From: Polyangium sp. 15x6
Lineage (GTDB): Bacteria > Myxococcota_A > Polyangia > Polyangiales > Polyangiaceae
DNA: 64,000 nucleotides
Assembly: GCF_029960785.1 (NCBI RefSeq)
Contig: NZ_JASBQE010000048.1
Coordinates: 1 to 64,000 of the forward strand
Reading direction: 5' to 3'
Numbering within the stretch: position 1 is the first letter of the stretch; each line of letters opens with the position of its first letter. Both the position numbers and the translations under genes were made by a program. The notes under the pieces were generated by a model. That model was not told the DNA's origin. It was given only the letters and a program-made list of their open reading frames with translations, and did not search any database. Of this stretch, positions 46,847-57,760 are shown one piece after another.

Positions 46847-48442
46847 GTGACCTCGAAGCATTTCGACGTCGTCGTCCTCGGCCGATCGCTCGGCGCCCTG
46901 GTGACGGCCGCGCTGCTCGCGCGGCGCGACTTCACGGTGCTCGTGCTCGGTCAGGGCGGCAGGCCCGCGAGTTACAAGCTCGGCGAGCGTACGCTGCAGA
47001 GGCGCGCGTTCACGATGCTCGCGGCGAGCTCGCCCGCGTGGACGCGCGTGCTCGTGGAGCTCGCGCAGTCGCAGACGTGGAAGCGGCGCGTGGTCGCGGC
47101 CAGCCCCATGATGCAGGTGCTCGCGCCGCGGCGCAGGCTCGACATCCCGCCCGACCTCGTGCTCTTCGGCCGCGAGATCGATCGCGAGATGCCCGAGGTG
47201 CGCCGCGTGGTCGACGATCTCTACGCCGAGCTCGCCCGTGTGAACGGCGCCGCGGACGAGGCGTTCGAAAGGGACGCGGTCTGGCCGCCGGGCACGTTCT
47301 GGGAGCGGCGCGAGACGGGGCGATACGCGGCGATGCTGCCGTACGTGCGCGCCGAGCCGGACGCGGATCTCCTGGTCGAGCTGCCGCGCGGGCACTTCTT
47401 CCGGCAGGTGGTGACGTCGTCGGTGTCGTTCGCGACCGACCTCGCCACGCTGCCGCCGCCGTTCGCGGTCGCTCGCCTGCATGGCGCGTGGACGCGTGGC
47501 CTCTACACGCTCCCGGGCGGCGAGGACGAGCTCGAACAGTTCCTCGTCGATCGCATCGCCGCGCACGGCGGTCGTTGCGTGCTGTCGGCCCGCGCGCGGG
47601 CGCTCCACTTGCGACGCGGGTCGGCGGCGGGCGTGATCGTCGACGGCGACGAGGGGCCGACGGGCGCGAGCTTCGTGATCAGCGATCTCGACGGCGAAGG
47701 CCTCGCGGCGCTCTCCGGCGGCGAGGGCATCCACAAGCGCGCCCAGCGCGAGTGGCCACGGATCACGTCGTCGGTCGGCAGGTTCGTCGTGTCGCTCGTG
47801 GTGCGCGACGAAGGTTTGCCCGCGCCGCTCGGCGTGGAGAGTTTCGTGTTGCCCGGCGATCGTCCCGCGCTCCGAAATGCTGCACGCACGGCCGCGGCCG
47901 CGGGCCCTCGTTCGAGCGCGCCGCCGGGCGCATTACGCCCCGTGATTCACCTGGAGCGCCACGCGATGCCCGGCGTGCGTGGCGAGTCGCTGCTCGTCGC
48001 CGAAGTGCTCTTGCCCGATCGGAGTCCGATCCCGCTGCTCGGCATGCGCGAGGTGGTGCTGTCGACGCTCGCCGCGGAGCTGCCGTTCCTCGAGCGTCAC
48101 CTGCGCGTCGTCGATTCGGTGCACGATGGCCTGCCGGTCTGGGTGTACGAGGACGGCCGATTTCGCTCGGTGGATCGAGCCTCGCTCACGGGCGCGACGA
48201 CCGCGGCGGAGCCGATGGTGCGGCAGCTCGACGTCGATCCGCCGGGATACCTCGGGCTCGGCGGCGAGCCGATCCGGGGGCCGATCGAGCGCACGTTGCT
48301 CGTCGGTCGCAGCGTCCTTCCGGGCCTCGGACAGGAGGGGCAGCTCCTCGCGGCGTGGGGCGCGGCACGGCTCGTCACGCGGACCGACCGCCGCAAGGAG
48401 AAGATGCGCCGCGACATGTGGAGCAAGGTCGAGATCGGCTAG
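46847..48442 (+). CDS. FAD-dependent oxidoreductase-like protein
   Basis: 531 residues, GTG start with GGGAGA 7 nt ahead. The N-terminal VVVLGRSLGALVTAALLARR is a Rossmann strand with a GRSLGA loop, a variant of GxGxxG. A later strand near FVISDLDGEGL and a C-terminal GLGQEGQLLAAWGAARLV resemble the phytoene-desaturase/amine oxidase fold. The changed nucleotide loop lowers certainty about FAD binding. It is probably co-transcribed with purN. Substrate unknown. Confidence 0.68.
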   Translation: MTSKHFDVVVLGRSLGALVTAALLARRDFTVLVLGQGGRPASYKLGERTLQRRAFTMLAASSPAWTRVLVELAQSQTWKRRVVAASPMMQVLAPRRRLDIPPDLVLFGREIDREMPEVRRVVDDLYAELARVNGAADEAFERDAVWPPGTFWERRETGRYAAMLPYVRAEPDADLLVELPRGHFFRQVVTSSVSFATDLATLPPPFAVARLHGAWTRGLYTLPGGEDELEQFLVDRIAAHGGRCVLSARARALHLRRGSAAGVIVDGDEGPTGASFVISDLDGEGLAALSGGEGIHKRAQREWPRITSSVGRFVVSLVVRDEGLPAPLGVESFVLPGDRPALRNAARTAAAAGPRSSAPPGALRPVIHLERHAMPGVRGESLLVAEVLLPDRSPIPLLGMREVVLSTLAAELPFLERHLRVVDSVHDGLPVWVYEDGRFRSVDRASLTGATTAAEPMVRQLDVDPPGYLGLGGEPIRGPIERTLLVGRSVLPGLGQEGQLLAAWGAARLVTRTDRRKEKMRRDMWSKVEIG

Positions 48443-48464
48443 CGCATCGAACCGTTCGATGCGC
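48442..48464 (+). terminator. Hairpin after the oxidoreductase-like gene
   Basis: GCGCATCGAA (48442-48451) pairs with TTCGATGCGC (48455-48464) across a 3-nt loop, a 10-bp perfect stem beginning at the last base of the stop codon. No U-tract follows, so termination is inferred. Confidence 0.5.
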
Positions 48465-48616
48465 GGAAGCTCGCGGAGCGATCTTCCCTCGGGGGTGAAT
48501 CGGCCGGGCTTCGCATGGCCGAGAGGGGGGACGCGAGGCGTCCTCCTCTGTGACAGCGCGCGATCCTCGTCGCCCCGTCACCGCATAATTGCGGAACGAG
48601 CCCAAGGGAGGATAAC

Positions 48617-49792
48617 GTGGTCGCGCGGAGGAGAGAGAGCGGCAAGATGACCATGCGCGCACCCCGATACGGTCTGGCGACGACGCTCGCGCTTGCGACG
48701 TGGATGTCCATCGGCGCGGCCCAGGCCTCCGAGCCAGGGCCCGATACGCTTCCGATCCACATCATTTCGATCCAGACGATGGACGCCGACGACCAGGCCG
48801 AGGCGCTCACGAAGGCGCTCCGGAACGCGGTCCGGGCGACGCCGGGCTGGTCGCAGGGCGAAGGGGACTACTCGCTCGAGGTGCTCACGCTCTCGCTGAA
48901 GTGCCCGGATCCGCCGGACGCCGGGTGTCAGTCGCGCATTGCCGATCAGATCCGCGCCGACCGGTACGTGTGGGGCAAGCTCGACAAGGGCAAAGGCGGC
49001 AACGTCACGGGCGAGCTGCACTTCTGGGTGCGCGGCAAGGGCACGACGGACCACAAGGTCGAGTACAGCGCGAACCTGACCGAATCGCAGGACGAGGCGC
49101 TGCGCAAGATCGCCACCGATGCGCTGAACAAGCTGACGGACGGTCCGCCCAAGGGCGAGGTGAAGGTCAAGGCCGGCAGCGTGGCCGGGCAGGTCTTCGT
49201 GGATGGTCAGCCGCTCGGCGCGCTCGCGAACGGCGAGGGCACGTTCTTCGTCCCCTCGGGCAAGCACAACCTCGTGGTCAAGGCGCCCGGCTACGCCGAC
49301 ATGTCCACGGAAGTCACGGTCAAGCCGAACTCGCCGACGGACGTGGTCGTCGCGCCCGTCCCCGCCGGCGATACCACGCCGACGAACTGGAAGCGCATCG
49401 GCGGCTTCGCCGCGATCGGCGCGGGCGTCGCGTTCGGCGCGGTCGGGATCTACGGCACCGTGACCGTGAACGGGGTCAACAAGGATCCCGACTACGATAA
49501 GAACCAGGCGTTCTACGATCAGCAGACGAACATCTGCGAGCTCGCGCGCAGCAACCAGCAGGTCGTCGTCGGCTTCGACAAACCCCAGGTGGACGAGCTC
49601 TGCTCGAAGGGCGAGATGGGCCAGCTCCTGCAGCTCGTGTTCTATCCGCTCGCGGCCATCGCGGCCGGCGCCGGCGTCTTCCTCGTCGCGACGAGTGGTA
49701 CGGCGTCGAAGGAAAAACCCACGACGGGCTTGATGGTCCTGCCCCGCGTCGATCGGACCGGCGGCAAGCTCGACGTCGGCTTCCGCTTCTGA
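48617..49792 (+). CDS. PEGA-domain envelope protein
   Basis: 391 residues. The GTG at 48617 follows GGGAGG by 5 nt, so it is preferred over the later ATG. Basic N-terminus, then signal LATTLALATWMSIGAAQA. The PEGA motif is at about 188-240 (GQVFVDGQPLGALANGEGTFFVPSGKHNLVVKAPGY). Two hydrophobic helices follow (GGFAAIGAGVAFGAVGIYG and LLQLVFYPLAAIAAGAGVFLVA). The earlier domain, 50-180, has a Cys pair and is not recognised. Related to the protein at 8789. Confidence 0.8.
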   Translation: MVARRRESGKMTMRAPRYGLATTLALATWMSIGAAQASEPGPDTLPIHIISIQTMDADDQAEALTKALRNAVRATPGWSQGEGDYSLEVLTLSLKCPDPPDAGCQSRIADQIRADRYVWGKLDKGKGGNVTGELHFWVRGKGTTDHKVEYSANLTESQDEALRKIATDALNKLTDGPPKGEVKVKAGSVAGQVFVDGQPLGALANGEGTFFVPSGKHNLVVKAPGYADMSTEVTVKPNSPTDVVVAPVPAGDTTPTNWKRIGGFAAIGAGVAFGAVGIYGTVTVNGVNKDPDYDKNQAFYDQQTNICELARSNQQVVVGFDKPQVDELCSKGEMGQLLQLVFYPLAAIAAGAGVFLVATSGTASKEKPTTGLMVLPRVDRTGGKLDVGFRF

Positions 49793-49832
49793 CCACGAAG
49801 CACGCGGCGGCGCTCTCCCCACCCCTCCACCC

Positions 49833-50414
49833 ATGCGCGTGATCGGCGGCTCGCTCGGCGGACGAAGGCTCGTCGCCCCGTCGGGGCACGCCACACGGCC
49901 GACGAGCGATCGCGTGCGCGAGGCGCTCTTCAACGTGCTCGGCGACGTCTCCGGAGCGGCCGTGCTCGACCTCTACGCAGGCACGGGCGCGCTCGGGATC
50001 GAGGCGATCTCGCGCGGCGCTTCGCGCGTGGTGTTCGTCGAGAACGGCCGCCCCGCGCTCGCGGCGCTCCGGCAAAACCTCGCGTCGCTCGGGATCGAAG
50101 GCGCCTCGCGGGTGGTCACGCAGCCGGTCACGCGCGCCCTCGCGTCGCTCTCGCCCTTCGGTCCCTTCGAGCTCATCCTGCTCGATCCGCCGTACGCCGC
50201 GCTCGCGGAGGCCGCGCGCGTGCTCGAAGCGATCGCGGCCGAGACGTCGAACCTGGCGGCGCCCGGGGCGCGCGTCGTGTTCGAACACGCGAGCCGCGAC
50301 GCCCCGCCGAAGCCCGGGCGCCTCGTGCTCGACGAGACCCGGATTTACGGAGATACGGCGATCTCCTTGTACACGCGCGCGGAGGACGTTCCCTCCGGGG
50401 CCGCGGATGGGTAA
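49833..50414 (+). CDS. rsmD: 16S rRNA (guanine(966)-N(2))-methyltransferase
   Basis: 193 residues. Class I methyltransferase: VLDLYAGTGALGIEAISRGA for SAM binding and ILLDPPYA as the catalytic DPPY. RVIGGSLGGRRLVAP...RPTSDRVREALFNVLG is the standard RsmD start. 34 bp before it lies the end of the PEGA gene. Confidence 0.95.
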   Translation: MRVIGGSLGGRRLVAPSGHATRPTSDRVREALFNVLGDVSGAAVLDLYAGTGALGIEAISRGASRVVFVENGRPALAALRQNLASLGIEGASRVVTQPVTRALASLSPFGPFELILLDPPYAALAEAARVLEAIAAETSNLAAPGARVVFEHASRDAPPKPGRLVLDETRIYGDTAISLYTRAEDVPSGAADG

Positions 50415-50439
50415 GGTATCGCCTCACCCCTTTCCAGCC

Positions 50440-50802
50440 ATGAGCACGACCTCGATGAAACCCTTCGCTTCCTCGAAAGGCAAAGGCCCAGCCTCTCCGC
50501 TCCTCGCGGCGATCTTCGTGGCGCTGCTCTGCGGCGCCTCGGCGTGCGCCTCCGAGGAGGGCACGACGCCCACGTGCACCCAGGACCTCGACGGAGAGGG
50601 GCACATCGACAACGTCGAGAACGGCTGCAATCCGTTCGCCACCTGCGTCGTCAACGGCCAGGTCTCGCCGCCGGCCGAGTGCTGCAAAGAGGACCTGCAG
50701 GGCAACCCCCTCGAGGGCTACGCGCTCGCGGCCTGCCTCTACGGATACGGCGCCGGGCCCGCGCCGGGCAGCGGCGGCGACGGCGGCGGCGGCGGCAACT
50801 AG
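50440..50802 (+). CDS. Small Cys-rich lipoprotein
   Basis: 120 residues from ATG 50440; ATG 50407, inside the rsmD end, is an alternative. Signal LLAAIFVALLCGASAC gives lipobox Cys36. The mature part has an EGHIDNVENGCNPFATCVV...ECC segment with an EF-hand-like DLDGEGHIDN that may bind calcium, and ends in Gly runs. Calcium binding is inferred from a DxDxExH pattern. Family unknown. Confidence 0.6.
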   Translation: MSTTSMKPFASSKGKGPASPLLAAIFVALLCGASACASEEGTTPTCTQDLDGEGHIDNVENGCNPFATCVVNGQVSPPAECCKEDLQGNPLEGYALAACLYGYGAGPAPGSGGDGGGGGN

Positions 50803-50817
50803 CCAGCAGCTCTTCCC

Positions 50818-51651
50818 ATGAACGAGCCCGCTGACGAGGGCGGCCCGAGCTCTCTGCCCGACGGCATTCTTCTCACCGTCGCTTACGACGGCCGCATCTT
50901 CTCGGGCTACGCGCACCAGCCCGATCGCCGCACGATCGCCGGCGAGCTTCTCGCCGCGCTGCGCGCCCTCGACCCGACGATCCGCGAGATCCGCGGCGCG
51001 AGCCGCACCGACGCGGGCGTGCACGCCTTCGGCCAGCGCGTCGCGTTCGATCCGTCGCGCCAGGTCCCGCCGCGCGGATGGGTGCTCGGCACGGCGAGGC
51101 ATTTGCCGAAGGAGATCGCGGTGCGTCGCGCGTCGCTCGTGCCGCGTGGATTCACGCCGCGATTCGCGAGCCAGGGCAAGCGGTACCGGTATCTGCTCCT
51201 GCGCGACCTCGTGCGTGATCCGTTCCTCGAAGGTCGGGTTTGGCGCGTCGAGCAGCTCCGGGACGATGCTTCCATCACGCGCGCGGCGGCCGAGGCGAGC
51301 CTCGCCGTGGGCACGCATGATTTCGCCGCGTTCCGATCGGCCGCGGATCCACGGGAGAACACGGTGCGCACGCTGCGGCGCGTGTCGGTGGAGGTCGACC
51401 GGGACGATCCACGCCTCGTCCGGATCGAGGTCGAGGGCGACGCGTTCATGCACAACATGGTGCGTATCCTCGTGGGGACGTTCGTGGACGTCGCGCGCGG
51501 GCGGCTCGCGCCCGGCGCGGTGTCGCGCGCGCTCGCCTCGAAGCGCCGGGAGGACGCGGGCATCACCGCGCCGCCGGATGGGCTGTACCTGGTCTCGGTG
51601 ACGCTCGCGGACGAGGGGCGGGAGGCGTGGCCGAGCGAGACCGGGGTGTGA
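50818..51651 (+). CDS. truA: tRNA pseudouridine(38-40) synthase
   Basis: 277 residues. The catalytic Asp65 is in GASRTDAGVHAFG; LTVAYDGRIFSGYAHQP, GKRYRYLLLRD and HNMVRILVGTFVDVARG are further TruA motifs. Isomerises U38-U40 of tRNA anticodon arms. Start is ATG 50818, 15 bp after the lipoprotein; the ribosome site is weak. Confidence 0.95.
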   Translation: MNEPADEGGPSSLPDGILLTVAYDGRIFSGYAHQPDRRTIAGELLAALRALDPTIREIRGASRTDAGVHAFGQRVAFDPSRQVPPRGWVLGTARHLPKEIAVRRASLVPRGFTPRFASQGKRYRYLLLRDLVRDPFLEGRVWRVEQLRDDASITRAAAEASLAVGTHDFAAFRSAADPRENTVRTLRRVSVEVDRDDPRLVRIEVEGDAFMHNMVRILVGTFVDVARGRLAPGAVSRALASKRREDAGITAPPDGLYLVSVTLADEGREAWPSETGV

Positions 51652-51726
51652 ATCACGCGCGTCTTCCGCGTGCCATCGCGGCCCCGGGAGAGCCATAATC
51701 GAGCTACCGCCTTCCTCGGAGGAACG

Positions 51727-53109
51727 ATGCGCCCTCGCTGCATGCTCGCCTCGATGCTGGTCATGGCCGGGCTCGGCTCGGCCTCTTCGCTCGCTTCCGC
51801 GCAAGTCCCGCCGCCGCGCCCGAAGGCCCCGCCGCCGCCCGCGCTCCCCGCGCCCGCGCGAGGTTTGCCCTCGGCAGCCGAGGTGCGCGCGCTCGGCGAT
51901 ACGTTCGTCGCGGTCGCCGAGAAGACGAGCCCGGCCGTCGTGCAGATCGACGTGACGGTCTCGAGCGGCGACAGCTCCGCGGGCCGCTGGTTCCGCGCCG
52001 ACGCGACGACGCGCGGCATGGGCTCGGGCGTGATCTTCTCGGCCGACGGCGCGATCCTCACGAACAACCACGTCATCGAGGACGCGCGCGCCATCAACGT
52101 GCGCCTCAAGGACGGCCGCACCTTGTCCGCGCGCGTGGCCGGTCGTGACCCCGCGACCGACCTCGCCGTGCTCCGCGTCGACGCGACGAACCTGCCCGTC
52201 GCGTCGTTCGCCGACAGCGACGCCGCGCGTGTCGGCGAGTGGGTCGTGGCGATCGGATCGCCCTTCGGCCTCGGGCACACGGTGACGACGGGCGTGCTCA
52301 GCGCGAAGGGCCGCGGCGGCGTGGGGATGAACGCGATCGAGGACTATCTGCAGACGGACGCGAGCATCAACCCGGGCAACTCCGGCGGGCCGCTCGTGAA
52401 CCTCGACGGCCAGGTGCTCGGCATCAACACGATGATCGTGAGCAAGGGCCAGGGCATCGGCCTGGCGGTGCCGTCGAACATCGCGCGGCGCGTGGCCACG
52501 CAGATCCTGAAGACGGGGCGCGTGATGCGCGCCTGGATCGGCATCGGGATCCAGGACCTCACGCCGCAGCTCGCGGCCGAGATCCCGAGCGCGCCGACCT
52601 CGGGCGCGCTCGTGAACACCGTGGTCGCCGGCGGGCCCGCGCAGAAGGCGCACCTCGAGCCGGGCGACATCGTCACGAAGATCGGCGCGCGCACGATCGC
52701 CGACGCGCAGGACGTGATCCGCGAGCTCTTCCTGCACGACGACGGCGAGGTCCTCGCGATGGAGGTGATCCGCAGCGGCAAGCGCTACCAGACGAAGGTG
52801 ACGCTCGAAGCGAAGAGCGAGACCTCGCCGCCGGCGCTCCCGGTCGAGCGGAAGGCGTCGAGCCCGCAGGGGCTCGGGATCACGCTGCGCGACGTGGAGG
52901 GCGACGGCAGCAGTACGCTCGCGCAGATCGTGGCCGTGTCGCCGGACTCGCCGGCGGACCGGGCGGGGCTCAAGCGCGGCGACGTGGTGCTCGAGGCGGA
53001 CTTCGCGCGGCTGCCGACGTCCGCGGACGTGCAGAAGGCGGCGCAGGACGGGCGGCTCCTCCTGCGGGTTCGTCGCGACAAGGCGACGTTCTACACGGCC
53101 GTCCGCTAG
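51727..53109 (+). CDS. HtrA/Deg-family serine protease with two PDZ domains
   Basis: 460 residues. GGAGG lies 4 nt before the ATG, followed by a signal ending SLASAQ and a Pro linker. The trypsin-like domain carries His115 in TNNHVIED, Asp145 in TDLAVLRV and Ser219 in PGNSGGPLV. PDZ1 begins near WIGIGIQDLTP and PDZ2 near GLGITLRDVEG. Periplasmic protease/chaperone for misfolded envelope proteins. Its end is one base before the convergent kinase stop. Confidence 0.94.
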   Translation: MRPRCMLASMLVMAGLGSASSLASAQVPPPRPKAPPPPALPAPARGLPSAAEVRALGDTFVAVAEKTSPAVVQIDVTVSSGDSSAGRWFRADATTRGMGSGVIFSADGAILTNNHVIEDARAINVRLKDGRTLSARVAGRDPATDLAVLRVDATNLPVASFADSDAARVGEWVVAIGSPFGLGHTVTTGVLSAKGRGGVGMNAIEDYLQTDASINPGNSGGPLVNLDGQVLGINTMIVSKGQGIGLAVPSNIARRVATQILKTGRVMRAWIGIGIQDLTPQLAAEIPSAPTSGALVNTVVAGGPAQKAHLEPGDIVTKIGARTIADAQDVIRELFLHDDGEVLAMEVIRSGKRYQTKVTLEAKSETSPPALPVERKASSPQGLGITLRDVEGDGSSTLAQIVAVSPDSPADRAGLKRGDVVLEADFARLPTSADVQKAAQDGRLLLRVRRDKATFYTAVR

Positions 53110-53110
53110 A

Positions 53111-54682
53111 TCAGAGGTCGCTGCCCATCTTGCGGCCGCCGCCGGTCGACGTGGCCGTCGGCGTGGGCGGCGGCTTCTTCGCGGTCCCCGTGCCCGTGCC
53201 GAGCGGCGCGGTGCCGCTCGTGCGCGCGCCCGTCGGGAGCGGCCCGCCCGTGCCGACCGGAGGCGTCGCCGTGCCGAGCGCGGCCGTGTTCGTCTCGGCC
53301 GGCGTCGGCGCTTCCGTCGGCGTGGCCGCGGGCGTCGGCGCGAGCGTCGGCGTGGGCGTCGGCATCGGCGGGGGCGTGGTCGCCGCGGCTTGCGTGGTCA
53401 CGGCCGGCGGCGTCCCCGCGGCCGGTTTGTCGAGTACGAACTTCCAGACGATGAGCCCGCTCGCCGCGACGAGCAGCGTGCCGAGCAGGCCGATCGCGAT
53501 CATCGCGCCGTTGCCGCTGCGCTGCGGCGGCGCGCCGACGACCGTGAGCCCGGGATGCGACATGCCGAGGTTCGGGTGCGACATACCGAGGCTCGTCCCC
53601 GGGATGGGCTGACCCATGACCATCGGGTTCTGCTGGCTCATGCGCGGATCGAACGTCCCGGGGATGCCCGCGCCGACCATCGGGTTCTGCTGGCTCATGC
53701 GCGGGTCGAACCCCGCGGGCAAACCGAGCGGCCCCGTGCCGACGAGCGGGTTCTGCTGGCTCATGCGCGGGTCGAACATGCCCGGCTGGATCGTGGGGAT
53801 GCGGCCCGCGCTGAGCTCGGGGCCCGCCGGGTTCGCCATCATCCATTGCGCGACGGCGGCCTGGAACTCGCGCGCCGTCTGGAAGCGGATGTTCGCGTCG
53901 CGGATCATGGCCTTCGCGATGATCGCGGCGAAGCCCGGATCGAGGTTCGGCACGACGAGCTCGGCCGGGTCGGGCGACTCGAGCGCGATCTTGAAGACGA
54001 GCTCGTTGAACGTCTGCGCCTGGAAGGGCAGTCGTCCCGTGATCGCCTGGTACATGACCACGCCGACCGAGTAGAGGTCGCTGCGCGCGTCGATCTTGCC
54101 GCCCCGCGCCTGCTCCGGCGACATGTAGTAGGGCGTGCCCATGACCGCGCCGGTCTTGGTCATGCTCATGTCGGTGTCGAGCGCGGAGAACTTCGACACG
54201 CCGAAGTCGAGGATCTTGACGAAGTCGCGCTGGTTCTTGTTGTTGATCAGGTAGACGTTGTCGGGCTTCAGATCGCGGTGGACGATCCCCGCGTCGTGCG
54301 CGGCCGCGAGCCCTTCGAGCAGGCCGTGGATGAGCGGCGCGAGCTCCTGCGGCGTGAGGCGCTTTCGCTTCTTGATGCGATCGCCGAGGCTCTGGCCGTC
54401 GAGGAACTCCATGACCATGAAGCGCTCGCCGGTCGGCAGGTTGCCGAGGTCGAGCACCTCGACGATGTGCTCGGAGCCGATGCGCCCCGCGGCCTGCGCC
54501 TCGCGTTCGAAGCGCTGGACGACGTCCTCCTTGCCCGAGACGGACGCGTGCAGGACCTTGATGGCCACGCGGCGGTGGATGCGCTCGTTCTCGCCCTCGT
54601 ACACCGCGCCCATGCCGCCCTGCCCGAGGAGCCGGAGGATGCGGTATTTGCCTTCGATGATGTTGCCGGGCTGAAGCGTCAT
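53111..54682 (-). CDS. Membrane-anchored Ser/Thr protein kinase
   Basis: 523 residues. The kinase domain has GQGGMGAVYEGE, Lys42 in [16 protein letters not shown] with Asp137, DFG at 159-161 and PYYMSPEQA, all intact. A linker holds three near-identical FDPRMSQQNP units. One membrane helix (MIAIGLLGTLLVAASGLIVW) follows, then a Pro/Thr-rich tail ending RKMGSDL. The pseudokinase gene lies 141 bp upstream on the same strand and shares the N-terminal plan, so a duplication is likely. Confidence 0.95.
   Translation of the reverse strand: MTLQPGNIIEGKYRILRLLGQGGMGAVYEGENERIHRRVAIKVLHASVSGKEDVVQRFEREAQAAGRIGSEHIVEVLDLGNLPTGERFMVMEFLDGQSLGDRIKKRKRLTPQELAPLIHGLLEGLAAAHDAGIVHRDLKPDNVYLINNKNQRDFVKILDFGVSKFSALDTDMSMTKTGAVMGTPYYMSPEQARGGKIDARSDLYSVGVVMYQAITGRLPFQAQTFNELVFKIALESPDPAELVVPNLDPGFAAIIAKAMIRDANIRFQTAREFQAAVAQWMMANPAGPELSAGRIPTIQPGMFDPRMSQQNPLVGTGPLGLPAGFDPRMSQQNPMVGAGIPGTFDPRMSQQNPMVMGQPIPGTSLGMSHPNLGMSHPGLTVVGAPPQRSGNGAMIAIGLLGTLLVAASGLIVWKFVLDKPAAGTPPAVTTQAAATTPPPMPTPTPTLAPTPAATPTEAPTPAETNTAALGTATPPVGTGGPLPTGARTSGTAPLGTGTGTAKKPPPTPTATSTGGGRKMGSDL
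53624..53777. repeat. Three near-identical 31-bp repeats in a kinase linker
   Basis: Units at 53624-53654, 53681-53711 and 53747-53777 share CGGGTTCTGCTGGCTCATGC and the following GCGG(A/G)TCGAAC, spaced 57 and 66 bp. They encode the FDPRMSQQNP repeats. Spacing keeps frame. Confidence 0.85.
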
Positions 54683-54823
54683 CGACTGCCTTGTCGGGTC
54701 GGGAGGAAGATCTGGAGACGTTTCCGAAGCGCGCGCGGGCGTTTCATCATAACGCGCGAAAGGCGCATGGAGTCGAGTTCTCGACGGCCCCGCCGAGGGC
54801 CTCGCGAGATCCTCGAGGCGCGC

Positions 54824-56308
<1,485 letters not shown>

Positions 56309-56410
56309 CGATCGGCCCCACACTCCTAAGCGACCAAAGCCAGCGTACCACGGCGCCGAAATTGTGCGCCCGCACATTAGCCAACCCCTTTGATTTCCTT
56401 GGATTTTGTG

Positions 56411-56449
56411 GGTCGTCTGGTAAGTCTCGTGCTCACCCCCTAGACGACC
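56411..56449. repeat. 8-bp inverted repeat in a divergent promoter region
   Basis: GGTCGTCT (56411-56418) and AGACGACC (56442-56449) are perfectly complementary, 23 nt apart, between the divergent pseudokinase and NamZ-like genes. A second pair, CCCTAG/CTAGGG (56438-56443 and 56452-56457), overlaps it. An operator or leader hairpin is possible; no function is shown. Confidence 0.45.
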
Positions 56450-56475
56450 GGCTAGGGCCGGGGTACGGCCGGAAA

Positions 56476-57678
56476 GTGCTCGTAGGACTCGATCGGCTCC
56501 CTCGCCTCCCTTCGGTCACTTCCCGCCTCAACCGCACGCGATTCGGCGTGCTCGCGCATCCGGCCAGCGTGGATCGGGGCATCGAGCACATCGGCGACGT
56601 GCTCGCCCGCATCGGCGCCAAGCCCGCGCTCTTCTTCGGACCCGAGCACGGCTACGGCGGCGAAGCACAGGACATGGTCGACGTGCCGCATGCGCGAGAC
56701 AAGCGCACCGGCGCGCCGATCATCAGCCTCTACGGCGATCGGTTCGAAGACCTCTCGCCGCGGCCCGAGCATCTCGCATCGATCGATGTTTTGCTCATCG
56801 ATCTCGCGGACATCGGCACGCGTTACTACACGTTCGTCTGGACCGCGCTGCTCGCCACGCGCGCCGCGGCCAAGGCTGGCGTGCCGGTGATCCTGCTCGA
56901 CCGTCCAAACCCGATCACGGGCTCGCGCCGTACGGTCGAAGGCCGCTCGCAGGCGCCGGGCTTCCTCTCGTTCGTCGGCCTCGAGCCGATTCCGGTCCGC
57001 CACTCGCTCACGATCGGCGAGACCGTGGCGCTCTTCGCGCGCCGCGAGGGCATCCCGCTCGGCGACGCGCTGTCGATCGTGACCGTCGAGGGCTGGGATC
57101 GCGAGAAGTACGCGGACACCTGGGACCGGCCGTTCGTGATGCCGTCGCCGAACATGCCGACGTTCTGCACGGCGATGGTGTACCCGGGCGGCTGCTTGAT
57201 CGAAGGGACGAACCTCTCCGAGGGGCGCGGCACGACGCGTCCGTTCGAGATCATCGGCGCGCCGTGGCTCGACGGGCATCAGCTCGCGCAGGGGCTCCGG
57301 GCGACGGGCCTCCAAGGGTTCGTCGCGCGACCCCTCACGTTCCGTCCGACGTTCCAGAAGCACGCGGGCCAGATCTGCGGCGGCGTGCAGATCCACGTCG
57401 CCGACCGGATGACGTTCCGCCCCGTCGCCACGTATACCGCGCTCGTCGCCCTGGCGCGCCGGCAGAACCCGCAGAGCTTCGCGTTCCGGACCGAGCGGTA
57501 CGAATACATCGACACGATCCCCGCGTTCGATCTGCTCACGGGCTCGGACCAGGCGCGGCGCGCGATCGAGGCGGGCGAGGACGCGCGCTCGATCGCCGAG
57601 TACGTGTCGACGCCGGATCCGACCTGGCCGGATGTGATGGCCGAGGCGAGCGCGGCGCTGCAAGAAGCGGCGATCTGA
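56476..57678 (+). CDS. NamZ-like exo-beta-N-acetylmuramidase (DUF1343)
   Basis: 400 residues from GTG 56476, giving VLVGLDRLPRLPS, the usual DUF1343 opening. LFFGPEHGYGGEAQDM, ISLYGDRFEDLSP, IDLADIGTRYYTF, LLDRPNPITG and PGGCLIEGTNLSEGRGTTRPFEIIGAPWL are the family motifs. NamZ removes terminal N-acetylmuramic acid from peptidoglycan fragments; typical members are secreted, but no signal is visible from this start. The assignment is to the family. Confidence 0.9.
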   Translation: MLVGLDRLPRLPSVTSRLNRTRFGVLAHPASVDRGIEHIGDVLARIGAKPALFFGPEHGYGGEAQDMVDVPHARDKRTGAPIISLYGDRFEDLSPRPEHLASIDVLLIDLADIGTRYYTFVWTALLATRAAAKAGVPVILLDRPNPITGSRRTVEGRSQAPGFLSFVGLEPIPVRHSLTIGETVALFARREGIPLGDALSIVTVEGWDREKYADTWDRPFVMPSPNMPTFCTAMVYPGGCLIEGTNLSEGRGTTRPFEIIGAPWLDGHQLAQGLRATGLQGFVARPLTFRPTFQKHAGQICGGVQIHVADRMTFRPVATYTALVALARRQNPQSFAFRTERYEYIDTIPAFDLLTGSDQARRAIEAGEDARSIAEYVSTPDPTWPDVMAEASAALQEAAI

Positions 57679-57760
57679 GCACGGACGGCCCGGGGGGGAC
57701 GGCTACCTGCGGCGCATTTCTGGCGCTACGCTGGAGCGTCGACCGAGGAGGCCCACCTGC

